DNA of 64,000 bases from an uncultured Lachnospiraceae bacterium (GTDB lineage: Bacteria; Bacillota; Clostridia; Lachnospirales; Lachnospiraceae). Position numbers and translations under genes: made by a program. Positions 1-8,792 of this stretch are shown here, in pieces; within the stretch, counting starts at the first letter, position 1; each line of letters begins with the position of its first letter. Below the pieces are notes generated by a model, which worked only from the letters and a program-made list of their open reading frames with translations, was not told where the DNA came from and searched no databases. Location of the stretch: contig CAJUEW010000001.1 in NCBI GenBank assembly GCA_910585465.1, positions 434,001-498,000 of the forward strand. The letters are read 5' to 3'.

Positions 1-145
1 TGCAATCCCTCCTCTGTATAAAATATGCCCTTATCGGTTGTCCCTATCTCCTGATTTTCCAGTATTTCAAGCTGTGCCTTTTACGTCCATTTTTGCGATT
101 GTACAGGTACAGTCAAACATATATTATACAGAAGGAGATATTATC
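1..145. promoter_or_regulatory. Upstream region of the first serine recombinase, shared with the second element
   Basis: This non-coding stretch precedes the recombinase start at 146, which has a GAAGGAG ribosome site at 131-137. Bases 20-68 align without gaps to 20458-20506, ahead of the small minus-strand gene of the second element (29 of 33 identical over 36-68). Bases 89-148 resemble 21907-21964, just before the second recombinase (shared TTTTTGCGATT and CATATATT-TACAG blocks). The minus strand ends in a ribosome-site-like GAGGAGGG at the window edge, so a small divergent gene probably starts just left of base 1, as at 20441. This is inference from alignment by eye. Confidence 0.6.
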
Positions 146-1510
146 ATGATTCGTTGCGCACTTTATCCACGGGTATCTACCGAAGAACAGCATATGAACG
201 GACTCTCCCTGCCTGCCCAGCGTCAGGCGCTTGAAGAATATGCAGAACGTATGAATTATCAGATTGTGGGAATCTATGCAGATGAAGGTATTTCCGCCCG
301 AAAACCAGTCAGTAAAAGACCTGCCTTACTCCGGCTTCTCGGGGATGTAAAACAGAATAAAATTGATATTATTCTTGTTACCAAGCTGGATCGCTGGTTC
401 AGAAATATAAAAGAGTACCAGCTTACCCAGGAAATTCTGGAGGCCCATAACTGCTACTGGAAAACTATTTACGAGGATTATGATACCTCTACCGCTAATG
501 GACAGATGGTTGTGAATATTATGCTGGCCGTTGCCCAGAACGAGGCTGACCGGACCTCTGAGCGAATCAGGACTGTATTCGCCTACAAAGAGTCCATCGG
601 CGAGGTAAAAACCGGCATGTGCGCCCCTTACGGATACCGAATTGTTCAAAATCAAATCCGGAAGGATCCGGATGCGGCTCCTATTGTCCGGGAAGCTTAC
701 GCATACTATTTTAAGTGCTATTCTGTCCGTAAAGTATATACACATCTGGTTGAGCAATACGGCAGCGCCGCGCCTTCCTTTAATAAGGTAGACCGTCTTT
801 TTAAAAACGAAAAATATTGCGGACGCTGGCGTGAAAACCCGCAATATTGCGAGCCGTACATAACCCCTGAACAATTTGACAAAATACAGTCCGTAAAAAA
901 CAGCCGCACCTTTTCCCTGTCCGGAGAGGCTTACATATTTTCCGGACTGATCCGCTGTCCCCTCTGCGGCCGGCTTTACACCGGAGCTAAAAATAACCGT
1001 ATCCTGAAAAACGGCTCTGTCAGCCGCAGAAAGCAGTACCGGTGCCTGCCAAAATATAATACCCCGGACAGTCACAAAGGCGGAACTCCTATTCTGACCG
1101 AAAAATACGTGGAAAAATTTATGCTGGAGCATGTAGTTGAGCAGCTAAATGAAGATATTTTAGAAAGCGCAAAGCACGCTGTTTTGGAAAAGTCAAAAAT
1201 AAAAGGATCTCGGGAATCTGTTCAGGCAGAGCTTGATCGGCTGAATACTATGTACCAAAAGGGCCGTATATCGGAAAAATACTATGAAAGCCAATATGTC
1301 CTGCTTTCCAGGCAGTTAGACAAACTGAAAATGAACGCGGCCACTATAGAGTCCTATACGCCTCCTCCGAAGATTTTTTCCGGAAACTGGCAGTCAGTCT
1401 ACTATGAGTTAAATGCCGAACACCGCAATGTATTCTGGAAAAGTATTATCAAAGAAATTTATTTGGATATGAATACCCGGAAAATAGCAGGCTTTCAATT
1501 CTTAATTTAA
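146..1510 (+). CDS. Large serine recombinase (site-specific integrase)
   Basis: A 454-residue member of the resolvase/invertase superfamily. The N-terminal catalytic domain (about residues 1-150) shows the YPRVST motif with the nucleophilic serine, KLDRWFR and the ADRTSER helix. A recombinase domain follows, then a zinc-ribbon segment with CPLCGRLY and a second Cys, then a coiled-coil tail, as in TndX/TnpX-type integrases of clostridial elements. I chose the ATG at 146 because an open frame further upstream lacks a ribosome site while GAAGGAG sits 9 bases before 146. The gene ends about 25 bases before an interrupted ABC-transporter gene resumes, so it forms the right end of an element whose body lies off the window. 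Confidence 0.9.
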   Translation: MIRCALYPRVSTEEQHMNGLSLPAQRQALEEYAERMNYQIVGIYADEGISARKPVSKRPALLRLLGDVKQNKIDIILVTKLDRWFRNIKEYQLTQEILEAHNCYWKTIYEDYDTSTANGQMVVNIMLAVAQNEADRTSERIRTVFAYKESIGEVKTGMCAPYGYRIVQNQIRKDPDAAPIVREAYAYYFKCYSVRKVYTHLVEQYGSAAPSFNKVDRLFKNEKYCGRWRENPQYCEPYITPEQFDKIQSVKNSRTFSLSGEAYIFSGLIRCPLCGRLYTGAKNNRILKNGSVSRRKQYRCLPKYNTPDSHKGGTPILTEKYVEKFMLEHVVEQLNEDILESAKHAVLEKSKIKGSRESVQAELDRLNTMYQKGRISEKYYESQYVLLSRQLDKLKMNAATIESYTPPPKIFSGNWQSVYYELNAEHRNVFWKSIIKEIYLDMNTRKIAGFQFLI

Positions 1511-1530
1511 CAGTGTAGTTTTTTTCGTTT

Positions 1531-1965
1531 TCGGTAGAATTTGAACCATCTGCCACCGCCCTGGAATCAGAAGGAGCCGGATATGTGGTAGCCTCCCTGG
1601 GAGAAGCCTCCGGTTATGTTCCCTACACAGCCTACAGTGTAAAGAAAAGTTATCTGGCAGAGCATCCTGACACCCTGCAGGCATTCACCAATGCGCTTCA
1701 GAAGGGAATGGAATATGTGAAAACTCACACTCCGGAAGAAATTGCGAAGGTGATCCAGCCACAGTTTGAAGAAACAGATCTGGAAACAATCACCGCCATT
1801 GTCACCAGATATTATGAACAGGATACCTGGAAAGACAATCTGGTCTTTGAGAAGGAAAGCTTTGACCTTCTTCAGAACATCCTTCAGGAGGCAGGCGAGC
1901 TTCCTGCATGGACTCCTTACGAGGAACTGGTGAATACAGAATTCGCCACCAAAGCAGCCAATTAG
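1531..1965 (+). pseudogene. ABC transporter substrate-binding protein, C-terminal fragment (NMT1/THI5-like)
   Basis: About 142 in-frame codons resembling the C-terminal part of NMT1/THI5/SsuA-type periplasmic-binding lipoproteins. The frame is open from about 1531 (VEFEPSATALE, then YVVASLGEASGYVPYTAY) to the TAG at 1965. Full-length members have roughly 320-340 residues with a lipoprotein signal; here the first 55-60 percent is missing. The break coincides with the end of the recombinase gene at 1510, so integration of the left element cut this gene. The 5' half is expected beyond the left edge. No ribosome site makes the remnant a credible independent gene. The transported substrate (thiamine precursor, sulfonate or similar) cannot be told. 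Confidence 0.8.
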
Positions 1966-1993
1966 CCACATGTAGTTTTTAATACTATTTTTC

Positions 1994-2022
1994 TTGACAT
2001 TTAAAAACAGATACCCTATAAT
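1994..2022 (+). promoter_or_regulatory. Consensus sigma-A promoter for the nitronate monooxygenase-like gene
   Basis: A perfect TTGACA at 1994-1999 and a perfect TATAAT at 2017-2022 are separated by 17 bases. Transcription would start near 2029 and read the gene at 2073. The -10 box lies inside a long palindrome (2014-2050), which suggests repression. Confidence 0.85.
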
Positions 2023-2050
2023 TATTTTGACATTCAAAATAATTATAGGG
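2014..2050. promoter_or_regulatory. 17-bp perfect inverted repeat, FabT-like operator
   Basis: Left arm 2014-2030 and right arm 2034-2050 are exact reverse complements around a CAT spacer. The centre reads TTTTGACATTCAAAA, close in form to the TTTGA-N3-TCAAA sites bound by FabT/MarR-type regulators of fatty-acid genes in Firmicutes. It covers the -10 box and the start point. The regulator assignment is inference; no MarR gene lies in this window next to it. Confidence 0.65.
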
Positions 2051-2072
2051 CCTTTGCCCGGAAAGGTATTTT

Positions 2073-3158
2073 ATGAGTAAAACAGGGTTGTGCATCGGAA
2101 ATAAAACCGCAAGGCTTCCTCTGATTCAGGGAGGCATGGGGGTGGGCATCAGTCTGTCCGGACTTGCCGGAGCAGTTGCCCGGGAAGGCGGTATCGGAAT
2201 TATCTCCTCCGCACAGATCGGATTCCGTGAACCGGATTTTCAGGAGGATGCCAAAAAAGCAAATCTCCGGGCCATAAAAGACGAACTGAATAAGGCCAGA
2301 AAAATTGCCCAAAACGCAGACGGCAGCTTTAACGGCCTGATTGGATATAATATTATGACGGCTTCCCGGGACTATGGAGATTATGTGCGTGCCGCGGCGC
2401 AGGCAGGAGCAGATGCTATCATCTCCGGCGCAGGGATGCCCGTCCGCATGCCGGAATACGTGGAAGGAACCGATACTAAAATTGCTCCTATTGTTTCCTC
2501 CGAAAGAGCGGCAGATATCATTCTGAAAATGTGGGATAGGAGATATCACCGAACGGCTGATTTCCTGGTTATCGAGGGAGCCCACGCGGGAGGACATCTG
2601 GGATTTTCCAAAGAAGAATTAAATCATATATATGAGGATGGTTTTGATCAGGCCTACGATCTTGAAATACAAAAAATCATCTCCTGTACAAAAGCCTACG
2701 GAGAAAAGTATCATACCCATATCCCTGTCATTGTCGCAGGAGGAATCATGGGCTCCGAACAGGTACAGCATGTTTTTTCTCTGGGAGCTGACGGCGTACA
2801 GGTCTCCACTTTATTTGTCACCACTAAGGAATGCGATGCCGCCCCGGAATTTAAACAAGCCTATATAAACGCGAAAGCTGAAGATATCGAAATTGTGATA
2901 AGTCCAGTGGGAATGCCTGCCCGCGCCATTCACACCCCGTTTCTGGAGCGTATCAGCAGAGAAAAAGAAACTATCACCAAATGCTACCGCTGCCTTGAAA
3001 AATGCAGTCCCCAAAAGGCCCCCTACTGCATCACTCAGGCTCTGATCCGCGCGGCCCAGGGCGACACAGAAAACGGTCTCTTCTTCTGCGGCGACAACGC
3101 CCGCTACCTGACAGAAATAAACACTGTTCCGGAGGTAATTCAAAGGTTATTTCCCTGA
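2073..3158 (+). CDS. Nitronate monooxygenase / FabK-like FMN oxidoreductase
   Basis: A 361-residue TIM-barrel flavoprotein of the 2-nitropropane dioxygenase/FabK family. The N-terminal PLIQGGMGVGIS motif, the mid-protein EGAHAGGHLGF and the IPVIVAGGI-ADGVQVSTLF stretch are family FMN-binding signatures. The C terminus carries a Cys cluster (CYRCLEKC, then C) that many clostridial members have. Members oxidise nitronates or reduce enoyl-ACP; sequence alone does not separate these. The strong promoter with a FabT-like palindrome favours a link to fatty-acid metabolism. Transcribed alone, convergent with the ABC-F gene. Confidence 0.85.
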   Translation: MSKTGLCIGNKTARLPLIQGGMGVGISLSGLAGAVAREGGIGIISSAQIGFREPDFQEDAKKANLRAIKDELNKARKIAQNADGSFNGLIGYNIMTASRDYGDYVRAAAQAGADAIISGAGMPVRMPEYVEGTDTKIAPIVSSERAADIILKMWDRRYHRTADFLVIEGAHAGGHLGFSKEELNHIYEDGFDQAYDLEIQKIISCTKAYGEKYHTHIPVIVAGGIMGSEQVQHVFSLGADGVQVSTLFVTTKECDAAPEFKQAYINAKAEDIEIVISPVGMPARAIHTPFLERISREKETITKCYRCLEKCSPQKAPYCITQALIRAAQGDTENGLFFCGDNARYLTEINTVPEVIQRLFP

Positions 3159-3214
3159 CCGTTTCCTATTATGGCAGAAAAGCCATTACAATTACAGGCA
3201 GCAAATTTTGCAGC

Positions 3215-3258
3215 AAAAAAGGCTCTGCCCATATACATTTATCTGACGGCGGAGCCTT
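3215..3258 (-). terminator. Intrinsic terminator after the ABC-F gene
   Basis: On the minus strand AAGGCTCCGCC pairs with GGCAGAGCCTT across a loop of about 20 bases and runs into a T tract (plus-strand A run at 3215-3220). It lies just beyond the stop of the ABC-F gene. Confidence 0.7.
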
Positions 3259-3269
3259 CCTATGGCACT

Positions 3270-5069
3270 TTATGATTGCCGATCAATCCGTTCTGCCAAA
3301 TCACAGAGATACAAATATCTTTCCATCTTTTCCTCCAGCAGCGCTTCCTGTTCCTCCTTCTCCTTCAGCAGCCTGTTCAGCTTTACAAAATCCGTTGCCG
3401 AAAGCTCCATCTGTTTTTCCAGTTCCCGGAGCCTGTTTTCAATCCCGGCTATCAGCTCTTCTATATTTTCATAATCCTTCTGCTCCTGCCAGGTAAACTT
3501 AAGTTTTTCAGTCTTAACCTTCTCAGTTTTTAAATGCTGTTCTTTTCTGATTTTTTCTGCCGGCAAAGCCTGCCCTTCCTCCCTCTGTTTTGTCTCCAGA
3601 TAGTCGGAATAGCCGCCTTCATACTGCCGCAGAATTCCATCCCTCTCAAAAGCAAAAATACGATCCACTACCTTGTCCAGAAAATACCGATCATGGGACA
3701 CTGTAATCACAATTCCCGGAAACCGTTTTAAGTACTCTTCCAGAATTGCGAGAGTCTGGATATCCAGATCATTTGTCGGCTCATCCAGAAGCAGAATATT
3801 AGGTCCCTCCATTAAAACCTTCAAAAGATAAAGACGCCGCTTCTCTCCCCCTGACAGTTTCTCAATCAAAGAATATTGAAGCGCAGAATCAAATAAAAAC
3901 TGTTCCAGCATAGAGGAAGCCGAAACGCTTCCCTCCTCCGTCTGTACATACTCCGCCGTGTCACGGATATAGTCAATTACCCGTTGCCTGGGATCCAGAT
4001 ATTCGCTTTCCTGAGAAAAATAACCGATTTTTACAGTAGGCCCAATAATCACTTCTCCCTGGTCCGGCTTTTCCAGACCCATAATTATTTTCATCAGGGT
4101 CGTTTTACCACAGCCATTAGGACCGACGAATCCAATCCGATCCTGCCTGCAGAACACATAACTGAATTCCCTGAAAAGGCATTTTTCTCCATAGCTTTTG
4201 GACAGCTCTGCAATTTCCAGAGTTTTCCTTCCCAAACGGGAAGAGGATGTATTCACCTTAAGCTTTCCGTCCTGTGCCGGAGCTTTTGTAATATTTTTTA
4301 ATTCCTCGTAATGCCGTATATGTGCCTTCTGCTTTGTGGAACGCGCCCTTGCTCCCCGGCGCATCCATTCCAGTTCTATGCGGAGAATATTCTTATTTTT
4401 CTGATAGGCTGTAAGCTCCATCTCTTCCCGGGCCGCCTTGGCTTCCAGAAATCCCTCAAAATTTGTCTGGTAATTATAGAGCCTCCCTTTATCAATCTCC
4501 ACGATCCGGTTGCACACATGATCCAGAAAATACCGATCATGCGTCACCATTACAAGAGCTCCTTTTCTCTGAATTAACACGCTCTCCAGCCAGAGAATCA
4601 CATCGCTGTTCAAGTGGTTTGTAGGCTCGTCGAGAAGCAGAATATCACAGGGAGCCATAAGCGCCGCCGCAAGAGCCACCTTCTTTTTCTGTCCTCCCGA
4701 CAGGTGATCAATGACTTCATTCTCATCCTCAAATCCCATTTGATTCAGCATCGCCTTTCCGTCCCTGACAATGCTCCATTCGTTATCCTCTGTCTTATTA
4801 GCGGTCACTACATAATCGAAAATGGTTATTCCTTTTGGAAACTCCGGGTTCTGGGGAAGGTAACGGACATAAACCTTATTCCCCTTTACCACCTCTCCTC
4901 CGTCAGTATCCTCGATTCCCGCCAGTATTCTAAGAAGTGTAGATTTTCCTGTTCCGTTGATGCCGACGATGCCGACCTTGTCTTTTTCCTCAATACTGAA
5001 ATCCGCTCCAGTAAAAAGATTTTTATCTGTATAGATTTTTGTAATTTCTTTTGCTGTTAATAAATTCAT
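3270..5069 (-). CDS. ABC-F family ATPase (Uup-like)
   Basis: A 599-residue protein with two ABC ATPase domains and no membrane segments. First domain: Walker A GINGTGKS (about 36-43), signature LSGGQ (about 123-127), Walker B LLLDEPTNH. Second domain: Walker A GPNGCGKT, signature LSGGE, Walker B LLLDEPTND. The interdomain linker contains EWMRRGARARSTKQKA, typical of the Uup/Rbb branch, and the C terminus (about 510-595) is a charged coiled coil as in Uup. ABC-F proteins act on ribosomes or on DNA intermediates; which applies is not readable here. A terminator separates it from the gene upstream at 5127. Confidence 0.9.
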   Translation of the reverse strand: MNLLTAKEITKIYTDKNLFTGADFSIEEKDKVGIVGINGTGKSTLLRILAGIEDTDGGEVVKGNKVYVRYLPQNPEFPKGITIFDYVVTANKTEDNEWSIVRDGKAMLNQMGFEDENEVIDHLSGGQKKKVALAAALMAPCDILLLDEPTNHLNSDVILWLESVLIQRKGALVMVTHDRYFLDHVCNRIVEIDKGRLYNYQTNFEGFLEAKAAREEMELTAYQKNKNILRIELEWMRRGARARSTKQKAHIRHYEELKNITKAPAQDGKLKVNTSSSRLGRKTLEIAELSKSYGEKCLFREFSYVFCRQDRIGFVGPNGCGKTTLMKIIMGLEKPDQGEVIIGPTVKIGYFSQESEYLDPRQRVIDYIRDTAEYVQTEEGSVSASSMLEQFLFDSALQYSLIEKLSGGEKRRLYLLKVLMEGPNILLLDEPTNDLDIQTLAILEEYLKRFPGIVITVSHDRYFLDKVVDRIFAFERDGILRQYEGGYSDYLETKQREEGQALPAEKIRKEQHLKTEKVKTEKLKFTWQEQKDYENIEELIAGIENRLRELEKQMELSATDFVKLNRLLKEKEEQEALLEEKMERYLYLCDLAERIDRQS

Positions 5070-5090
5070 CTCTTATCTTACTCCGGCCTC

Positions 5091-5116
5091 AAAAAAAGCC
5101 GCCGCATTACGGCAGC
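5091..5116 (-). terminator. Intrinsic terminator after the TPR/AAA gene
   Basis: On the minus strand AGCTGCCG-TAATG-CGGCGGCT is followed by seven Ts. It ends the degV-TPR/AAA transcript before the ABC-F gene. Confidence 0.8.
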
Positions 5117-5126
5117 TCTTCTATCC

Positions 5127-7646
5127 TCATTCTATAAAATCATCTTCCCGCAGCAGATGGTTGCCAAACTCATCTGTACTCTTTTTTGTCATCCTTTCAA
5201 TCAAATGGCGGATACCGCCCTTCTCTGCATGCGCAATCGCCCCGTCAATTATATCCTTCACCTCCGCCACCGTCACCAGATGATCGTTAGTCTGACGGCT
5301 TCCTATCCGGTCATAGAGGGCCAGAATCCCAAATTCATCAAATGCATATTCCTGTTCCAGAGCATAAGATTTACCGAATGCCACAAGCTCGTCATTGGTA
5401 AACACCGGAATATCAATCGTATAATCAAACTTGGATGCAAAATTCTTATTTTTATGAAACAGTCTTTGAATCTCATCTGCTGAATCTTCCAGAATAATCA
5501 GAAGTCCTCCCGTGTCCCCTTCCATGGCAAGACTCAGAGACAGCATTGCCTCATCCGAAAGCCCTCCGGCACTTTCAATCACAAGGGCACCGCCCTTCAA
5601 TTTGCCCAGCACTTCATAGATATCCTTGGAATTCAGCTTCTGGCCGCTTATTTTAGCCAGGCGCTTTCCTTCAATTCTCTTCTGCTTCTGAAGAGCCTTT
5701 ACAATATCAATCGCCAGCGTTGTTTTTCCGTTTCCCTGTCTTCCTGTAATAACCACATTGCCGCTGGAAGAACTGGTCCTTCCTGTCTGCTGCTTCCCTT
5801 TAAATATTACTGATAGCTGCTGGCTCATACCCTTGACAGAGGTAAAATAGGCAAAGAGCCTTGCCTGCTCTTTGGTCAGATGCCCTGCATTTACCGCCAT
5901 CTCCGACACCTCTGCGGCAAGAGAACGCTCCAGCTCCTGGATCATGTTCATGGACGCAGTATCACCGGACACCCTGCTCCTTTTTATGTTAACCGGTTCT
6001 TCCGGAAGACCCAGATCTTCAAATATCATCTCCTCTTCCGGTTCCTCAGAAAAGTCCGCCTCCGCAGGGAGAGCCTCCTCTGCTTCAGGCTCCTGACTGG
6101 GCTTTTCCGACTGGTCAATTTCCTCCATAATCAGCTTAACCTCTTCAGGCAAGGTACCCGAATGACCGGAAATCAGCCTCATAAGCTCAGCAGTCTCCTG
6201 CTTGACCCTCTCCTTGCGCACCTGTTCTTTTGGCGCATTGGCCTCCAGAATAGCCTCTGTTTCTGCTTTTTTATTGTTCCACTCTGCCAGAATTTCATCA
6301 ATTGTCATCTGTCCGGTAATCTGCTTGTCTATGACCGGCTCTTCTAAAACTTCCTTCTCCTGGGGCAGATCCAGCTTCTCAAAGACCGGCTCCGGTTCTT
6401 CCGGCAGCTCCAGCTTCTCAAAGGCCGGTTCCGGTTCCTCCGGCAGCTCCAGCTTCTCCAGAAGCAGCTCCGGTTCCTCCTCCAGACTTAAATCTTCCAG
6501 CACAAGTCCTGGCTCTTCCGGAAGGCTTATATCCTCCGGGGCTGGCTCCGGTTCCCCCGGCAGTTCTAAATCTTCCAAAAATGGCTCCGATTCCTTCGGC
6601 AGTTCTAAATCTTCCAAAAATGACTCCGATTCCTTTGGCAGTTCCGGACTCTTCAAAAGCGGTTCTGATTTTTCTGTCAGATCCAGATCTTCCAGCACAG
6701 GCTCCGGCTCTTCCGGAAGGCTTATATCCTCCGGGACTGGTTCCGGTTCCTCCGATAAATCCAGCTCCTCCAGTATAAGCTCTGGTTCCTTCAGCTCTTC
6801 CGGCTCCTCCGGTAATACCAGATCTTCCAGTATAAGCTCTGGCTCCTTCAGCTCTTCCGGCCCCTCCGGTAATACCAGATCTTCCAGTACGATCTCCTGC
6901 TCCCCTTTGAACAGTTCATCCAGATTCGCTGCAAGCTCAGCCTGCAGATCCATTGTACTATACTTATCAGCACTGAACTCCGGCACTGCCGGTTCCTCAA
7001 AATCATCCTCATGAATCATGGACGCAGTCTCTTTATCCATCCTGTGATCATATTTTTCCTGCTGCTCCAATGTCAGGTCTTCATACTGCATCTTCAGCTC
7101 CATGGCTTTGATGACATATTCCCCTTCGCTGAACCAAAGAATCAGTTCATCACATTCCCGGATGCACTCCTCCGGCATATCGGCCTGCGCATACAATGAC
7201 GCAAGCTCATATGCCCATCTCTCCTGATATTCATGAGTTTTATATTCCTTAAGAATTTTAATCTGATCTTCCAGAGATGAGCCCCTCTCCCGGTAAATCT
7301 GATATTTCAGAATGTATCTGCTCTGATCATGGGGGGCCAGTTTCACAAATTCCTGATAAAGTGAGATTGCCTCCTGAAAATTGCGCATCCGGGTGGCTAT
7401 ATCTGTCATTTTATACAGCAGCATACGTCCCACAGGTGCCCGGTTATAAGCGATATACAGAATTTCCATACAATCCTCATACCGTTCCATCTTCTCGTAA
7501 ATCTCACCAACAATATACAGCATATTCAGATTTTTCACGCGATGCCAGTCAACGGTATCCGCAAGCTCTGCCGCCGTCTCATAGTCCTGGCTTTTTACCA
7601 GCTTCTCAATCTGCTCCGCTTTCAGGCGGTATTCATACTTATCCAA
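5127..7646 (-). CDS. TPR / acidic-repeat / AAA-type ATPase protein, function unknown
   Basis: An 839-residue soluble protein with three parts. Residues about 1-220 look like TPR helices (a TPR-like helix around YIVGEIYEKMERYEDC). Residues about 247-432 are a low-complexity acidic array of a roughly 14-residue unit of the type LEDLxLPEEPEP. Residues about 600-839 are a CbbX/SpoVK-like AAA module with Walker A GRQGNGKT (635-642). The Walker B region reads ALVIESAG, where D-E would be expected, so hydrolysis may be impaired. The start is TTG at 7646; no in-frame ATG fits. It follows degV by 21 bases and is probably co-transcribed with it. I do not know a function for this architecture. Confidence 0.75.
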   Translation of the reverse strand: MDKYEYRLKAEQIEKLVKSQDYETAAELADTVDWHRVKNLNMLYIVGEIYEKMERYEDCMEILYIAYNRAPVGRMLLYKMTDIATRMRNFQEAISLYQEFVKLAPHDQSRYILKYQIYRERGSSLEDQIKILKEYKTHEYQERWAYELASLYAQADMPEECIRECDELILWFSEGEYVIKAMELKMQYEDLTLEQQEKYDHRMDKETASMIHEDDFEEPAVPEFSADKYSTMDLQAELAANLDELFKGEQEIVLEDLVLPEGPEELKEPELILEDLVLPEEPEELKEPELILEELDLSEEPEPVPEDISLPEEPEPVLEDLDLTEKSEPLLKSPELPKESESFLEDLELPKESEPFLEDLELPGEPEPAPEDISLPEEPGLVLEDLSLEEEPELLLEKLELPEEPEPAFEKLELPEEPEPVFEKLDLPQEKEVLEEPVIDKQITGQMTIDEILAEWNNKKAETEAILEANAPKEQVRKERVKQETAELMRLISGHSGTLPEEVKLIMEEIDQSEKPSQEPEAEEALPAEADFSEEPEEEMIFEDLGLPEEPVNIKRSRVSGDTASMNMIQELERSLAAEVSEMAVNAGHLTKEQARLFAYFTSVKGMSQQLSVIFKGKQQTGRTSSSSGNVVITGRQGNGKTTLAIDIVKALQKQKRIEGKRLAKISGQKLNSKDIYEVLGKLKGGALVIESAGGLSDEAMLSLSLAMEGDTGGLLIILEDSADEIQRLFHKNKNFASKFDYTIDIPVFTNDELVAFGKSYALEQEYAFDEFGILALYDRIGSRQTNDHLVTVAEVKDIIDGAIAHAEKGGIRHLIERMTKKSTDEFGNHLLREDDFIE

Positions 7647-7667
7647 TGGATCTCATCCCCGTTTCCC

Positions 7668-8528
7668 TTATACTTCCACAATCTTAGAGCAGGCTACAGC
7701 AAGGGAGCCGTCCCCTATATGGCATGCAATGCTTAAAGACAGCTCGTTTACAAAAATGTCCGAATATCCTGGAAATTCTGCTTCAATCTCCTTTTTAAAT
7801 TCCAGAGCTGCCGCTTCATTATTTGTATGTGCCACCGCAATCTGCATCCTGCATCCATGAAATCTGTTGTCCAGATCATTACGGATAGCATCCAGCATTA
7901 CTCTTTTTGCCGCACTCATTGTCCTGACCTTCGCAAATGCATCCAGCTTTTCTCCCTGAATCTGCAGGACCGGCTTCAGTCTCAGCATAGTTCCAAGAGC
8001 CGCTGCCGCAGGCGTGATTCTTCCGCCCTTCTTCAAATATTTTAAGGTAGTCACCGTAATATAAATACTGGACTGAAGACCTTCCGCTTCCAGGATTTCC
8101 CGAATCTCAGCCGCATTTTTACCTGCCTTTACGAGATTCAGTGCATCCATTATAGCATGTACCAGAGTAATGGAAATACGCTGGTTATTCACTACCTCAA
8201 CTTTTCCGTCATAATCCTCTGCCAGCATCTTTGCAGTCTGACAACTTCCGCTTAAGCCGCTGGACATAGGAATATGCACAATCTGATCATATTTCTCCAG
8301 CAAATCATCCCACAGCTTTATAACGGACTCCGGCGACGGCTGGGAGGTGGAAACATCCGCATCTCTCTCCAGATATTCATAAAATTCCTTAGGGAATAAG
8401 TCCACGCCGTCCAGATGCTCTTTCCCGTCAATCAGAAATGGCATAGAAAGTACATAGATTCCCATCTCCTTTGCCTTTTCCTGACTGATTCCGCTGTTAC
8501 TGTCTGTTACAATCGCAATTTTATTCAT
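7668..8528 (-). CDS. DegV family fatty-acid-binding protein
   Basis: A 286-residue DegV-fold protein. The N terminus IAIVTDSNSGIS and the mid-protein HIPMSSGLSGSCQTA are the conserved DegV segments; serines in these regions bind the carboxylate of a fatty acid in structural homologues. The family presents fatty acids to fatty-acid kinase (FakB role), although many bacteria hold several paralogues. The ATG at 8528 follows GAGGAAATATT. It is the first gene of a two-gene unit with the TPR/AAA gene and has its own promoter at 8624-8652. Confidence 0.88.
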   Translation of the reverse strand: MNKIAIVTDSNSGISQEKAKEMGIYVLSMPFLIDGKEHLDGVDLFPKEFYEYLERDADVSTSQPSPESVIKLWDDLLEKYDQIVHIPMSSGLSGSCQTAKMLAEDYDGKVEVVNNQRISITLVHAIMDALNLVKAGKNAAEIREILEAEGLQSSIYITVTTLKYLKKGGRITPAAAALGTMLRLKPVLQIQGEKLDAFAKVRTMSAAKRVMLDAIRNDLDNRFHGCRMQIAVAHTNNEAAALEFKKEIEAEFPGYSDIFVNELSLSIACHIGDGSLAVACSKIVEV

Positions 8529-8623
8529 AATATTTCCTCTTCTATCCTTTTTCTATAGTCTTTCCCAATAAAAGTAATAATGAGTCTTTTTAGATACGGC
8601 TGTCTCAATACCGCATTTGCCCT

Positions 8624-8652
8624 ATTATAACAAAACACTTTCCAGAAAACAA
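8624..8652 (-). promoter_or_regulatory. Sigma-A promoter of the degV operon
   Basis: On the minus strand TTGTTT (8647-8652) and TATAAT (8624-8629) are 17 bases apart. The -35 box lies in the tail of the tRNA terminator, giving a compact junction. Leader of about 90 bases to degV. Confidence 0.7.
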
Positions 8653-8691
8653 GAATAGGAGAAACCTTTTTATCAGGTTTCTCCTATTCTT
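8651..8691 (-). terminator. Terminator after tRNA-Glu
   Basis: Perfect 16-base arms (8651-8666 and 8676-8691) with a 9-base loop directly follow the tRNA on the minus strand; the tail reads TTGTTTTC. Confidence 0.85.
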
Positions 8692-8695
8692 AAAG

Positions 8696-8767
8696 CAGTA
8701 GATAGGGGAATCGAACCCCTGTTTCCGCCGTGAGAGGGCGGCGTCTTAACCGCTTGACCAATCTACC
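8696..8767 (-). tRNA. tRNA-Glu (anticodon CTC)
   Basis: A 72-base cloverleaf read on the minus strand: acceptor GGTAGAT/ATCTACT (first pair G-T), D-arm with GGTCAAGCGGTTAAGAC, anticodon stem CCGCC/GGCGG around the loop CTCTCAC, T-arm AGGGG-TTCGATT-CCCCT. Loop positions 34-36 read CTC, decoding GAG. CCA is not encoded. Promoter 8793-8821, terminator 8651-8691, so it is a single-tRNA unit. Confidence 0.93.
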
Positions 8768-8792
8768 ATGTGTTTGTTTTGCTGACTTGATT

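Noticed and set aside
1585..1965. GTG-started independent gene
   Set aside because: The frame is open further upstream and matches the inside of a substrate-binding protein; it is a 5'-truncated remnant.
1511..1980. Direct repeat GTAGTTTTT at 1515 and 1973 as att duplication
   Set aside because: Short, AT-rich and located on the host side after the remnant stop; likely chance.
6202..7014. Long Ser/Gly-rich open frame opposite the TPR/AAA gene
   Set aside because: It is the antisense shadow of the acidic repeat array (Glu/Leu/Pro codons read backwards as Ser and Gly) and has no ribosome site.
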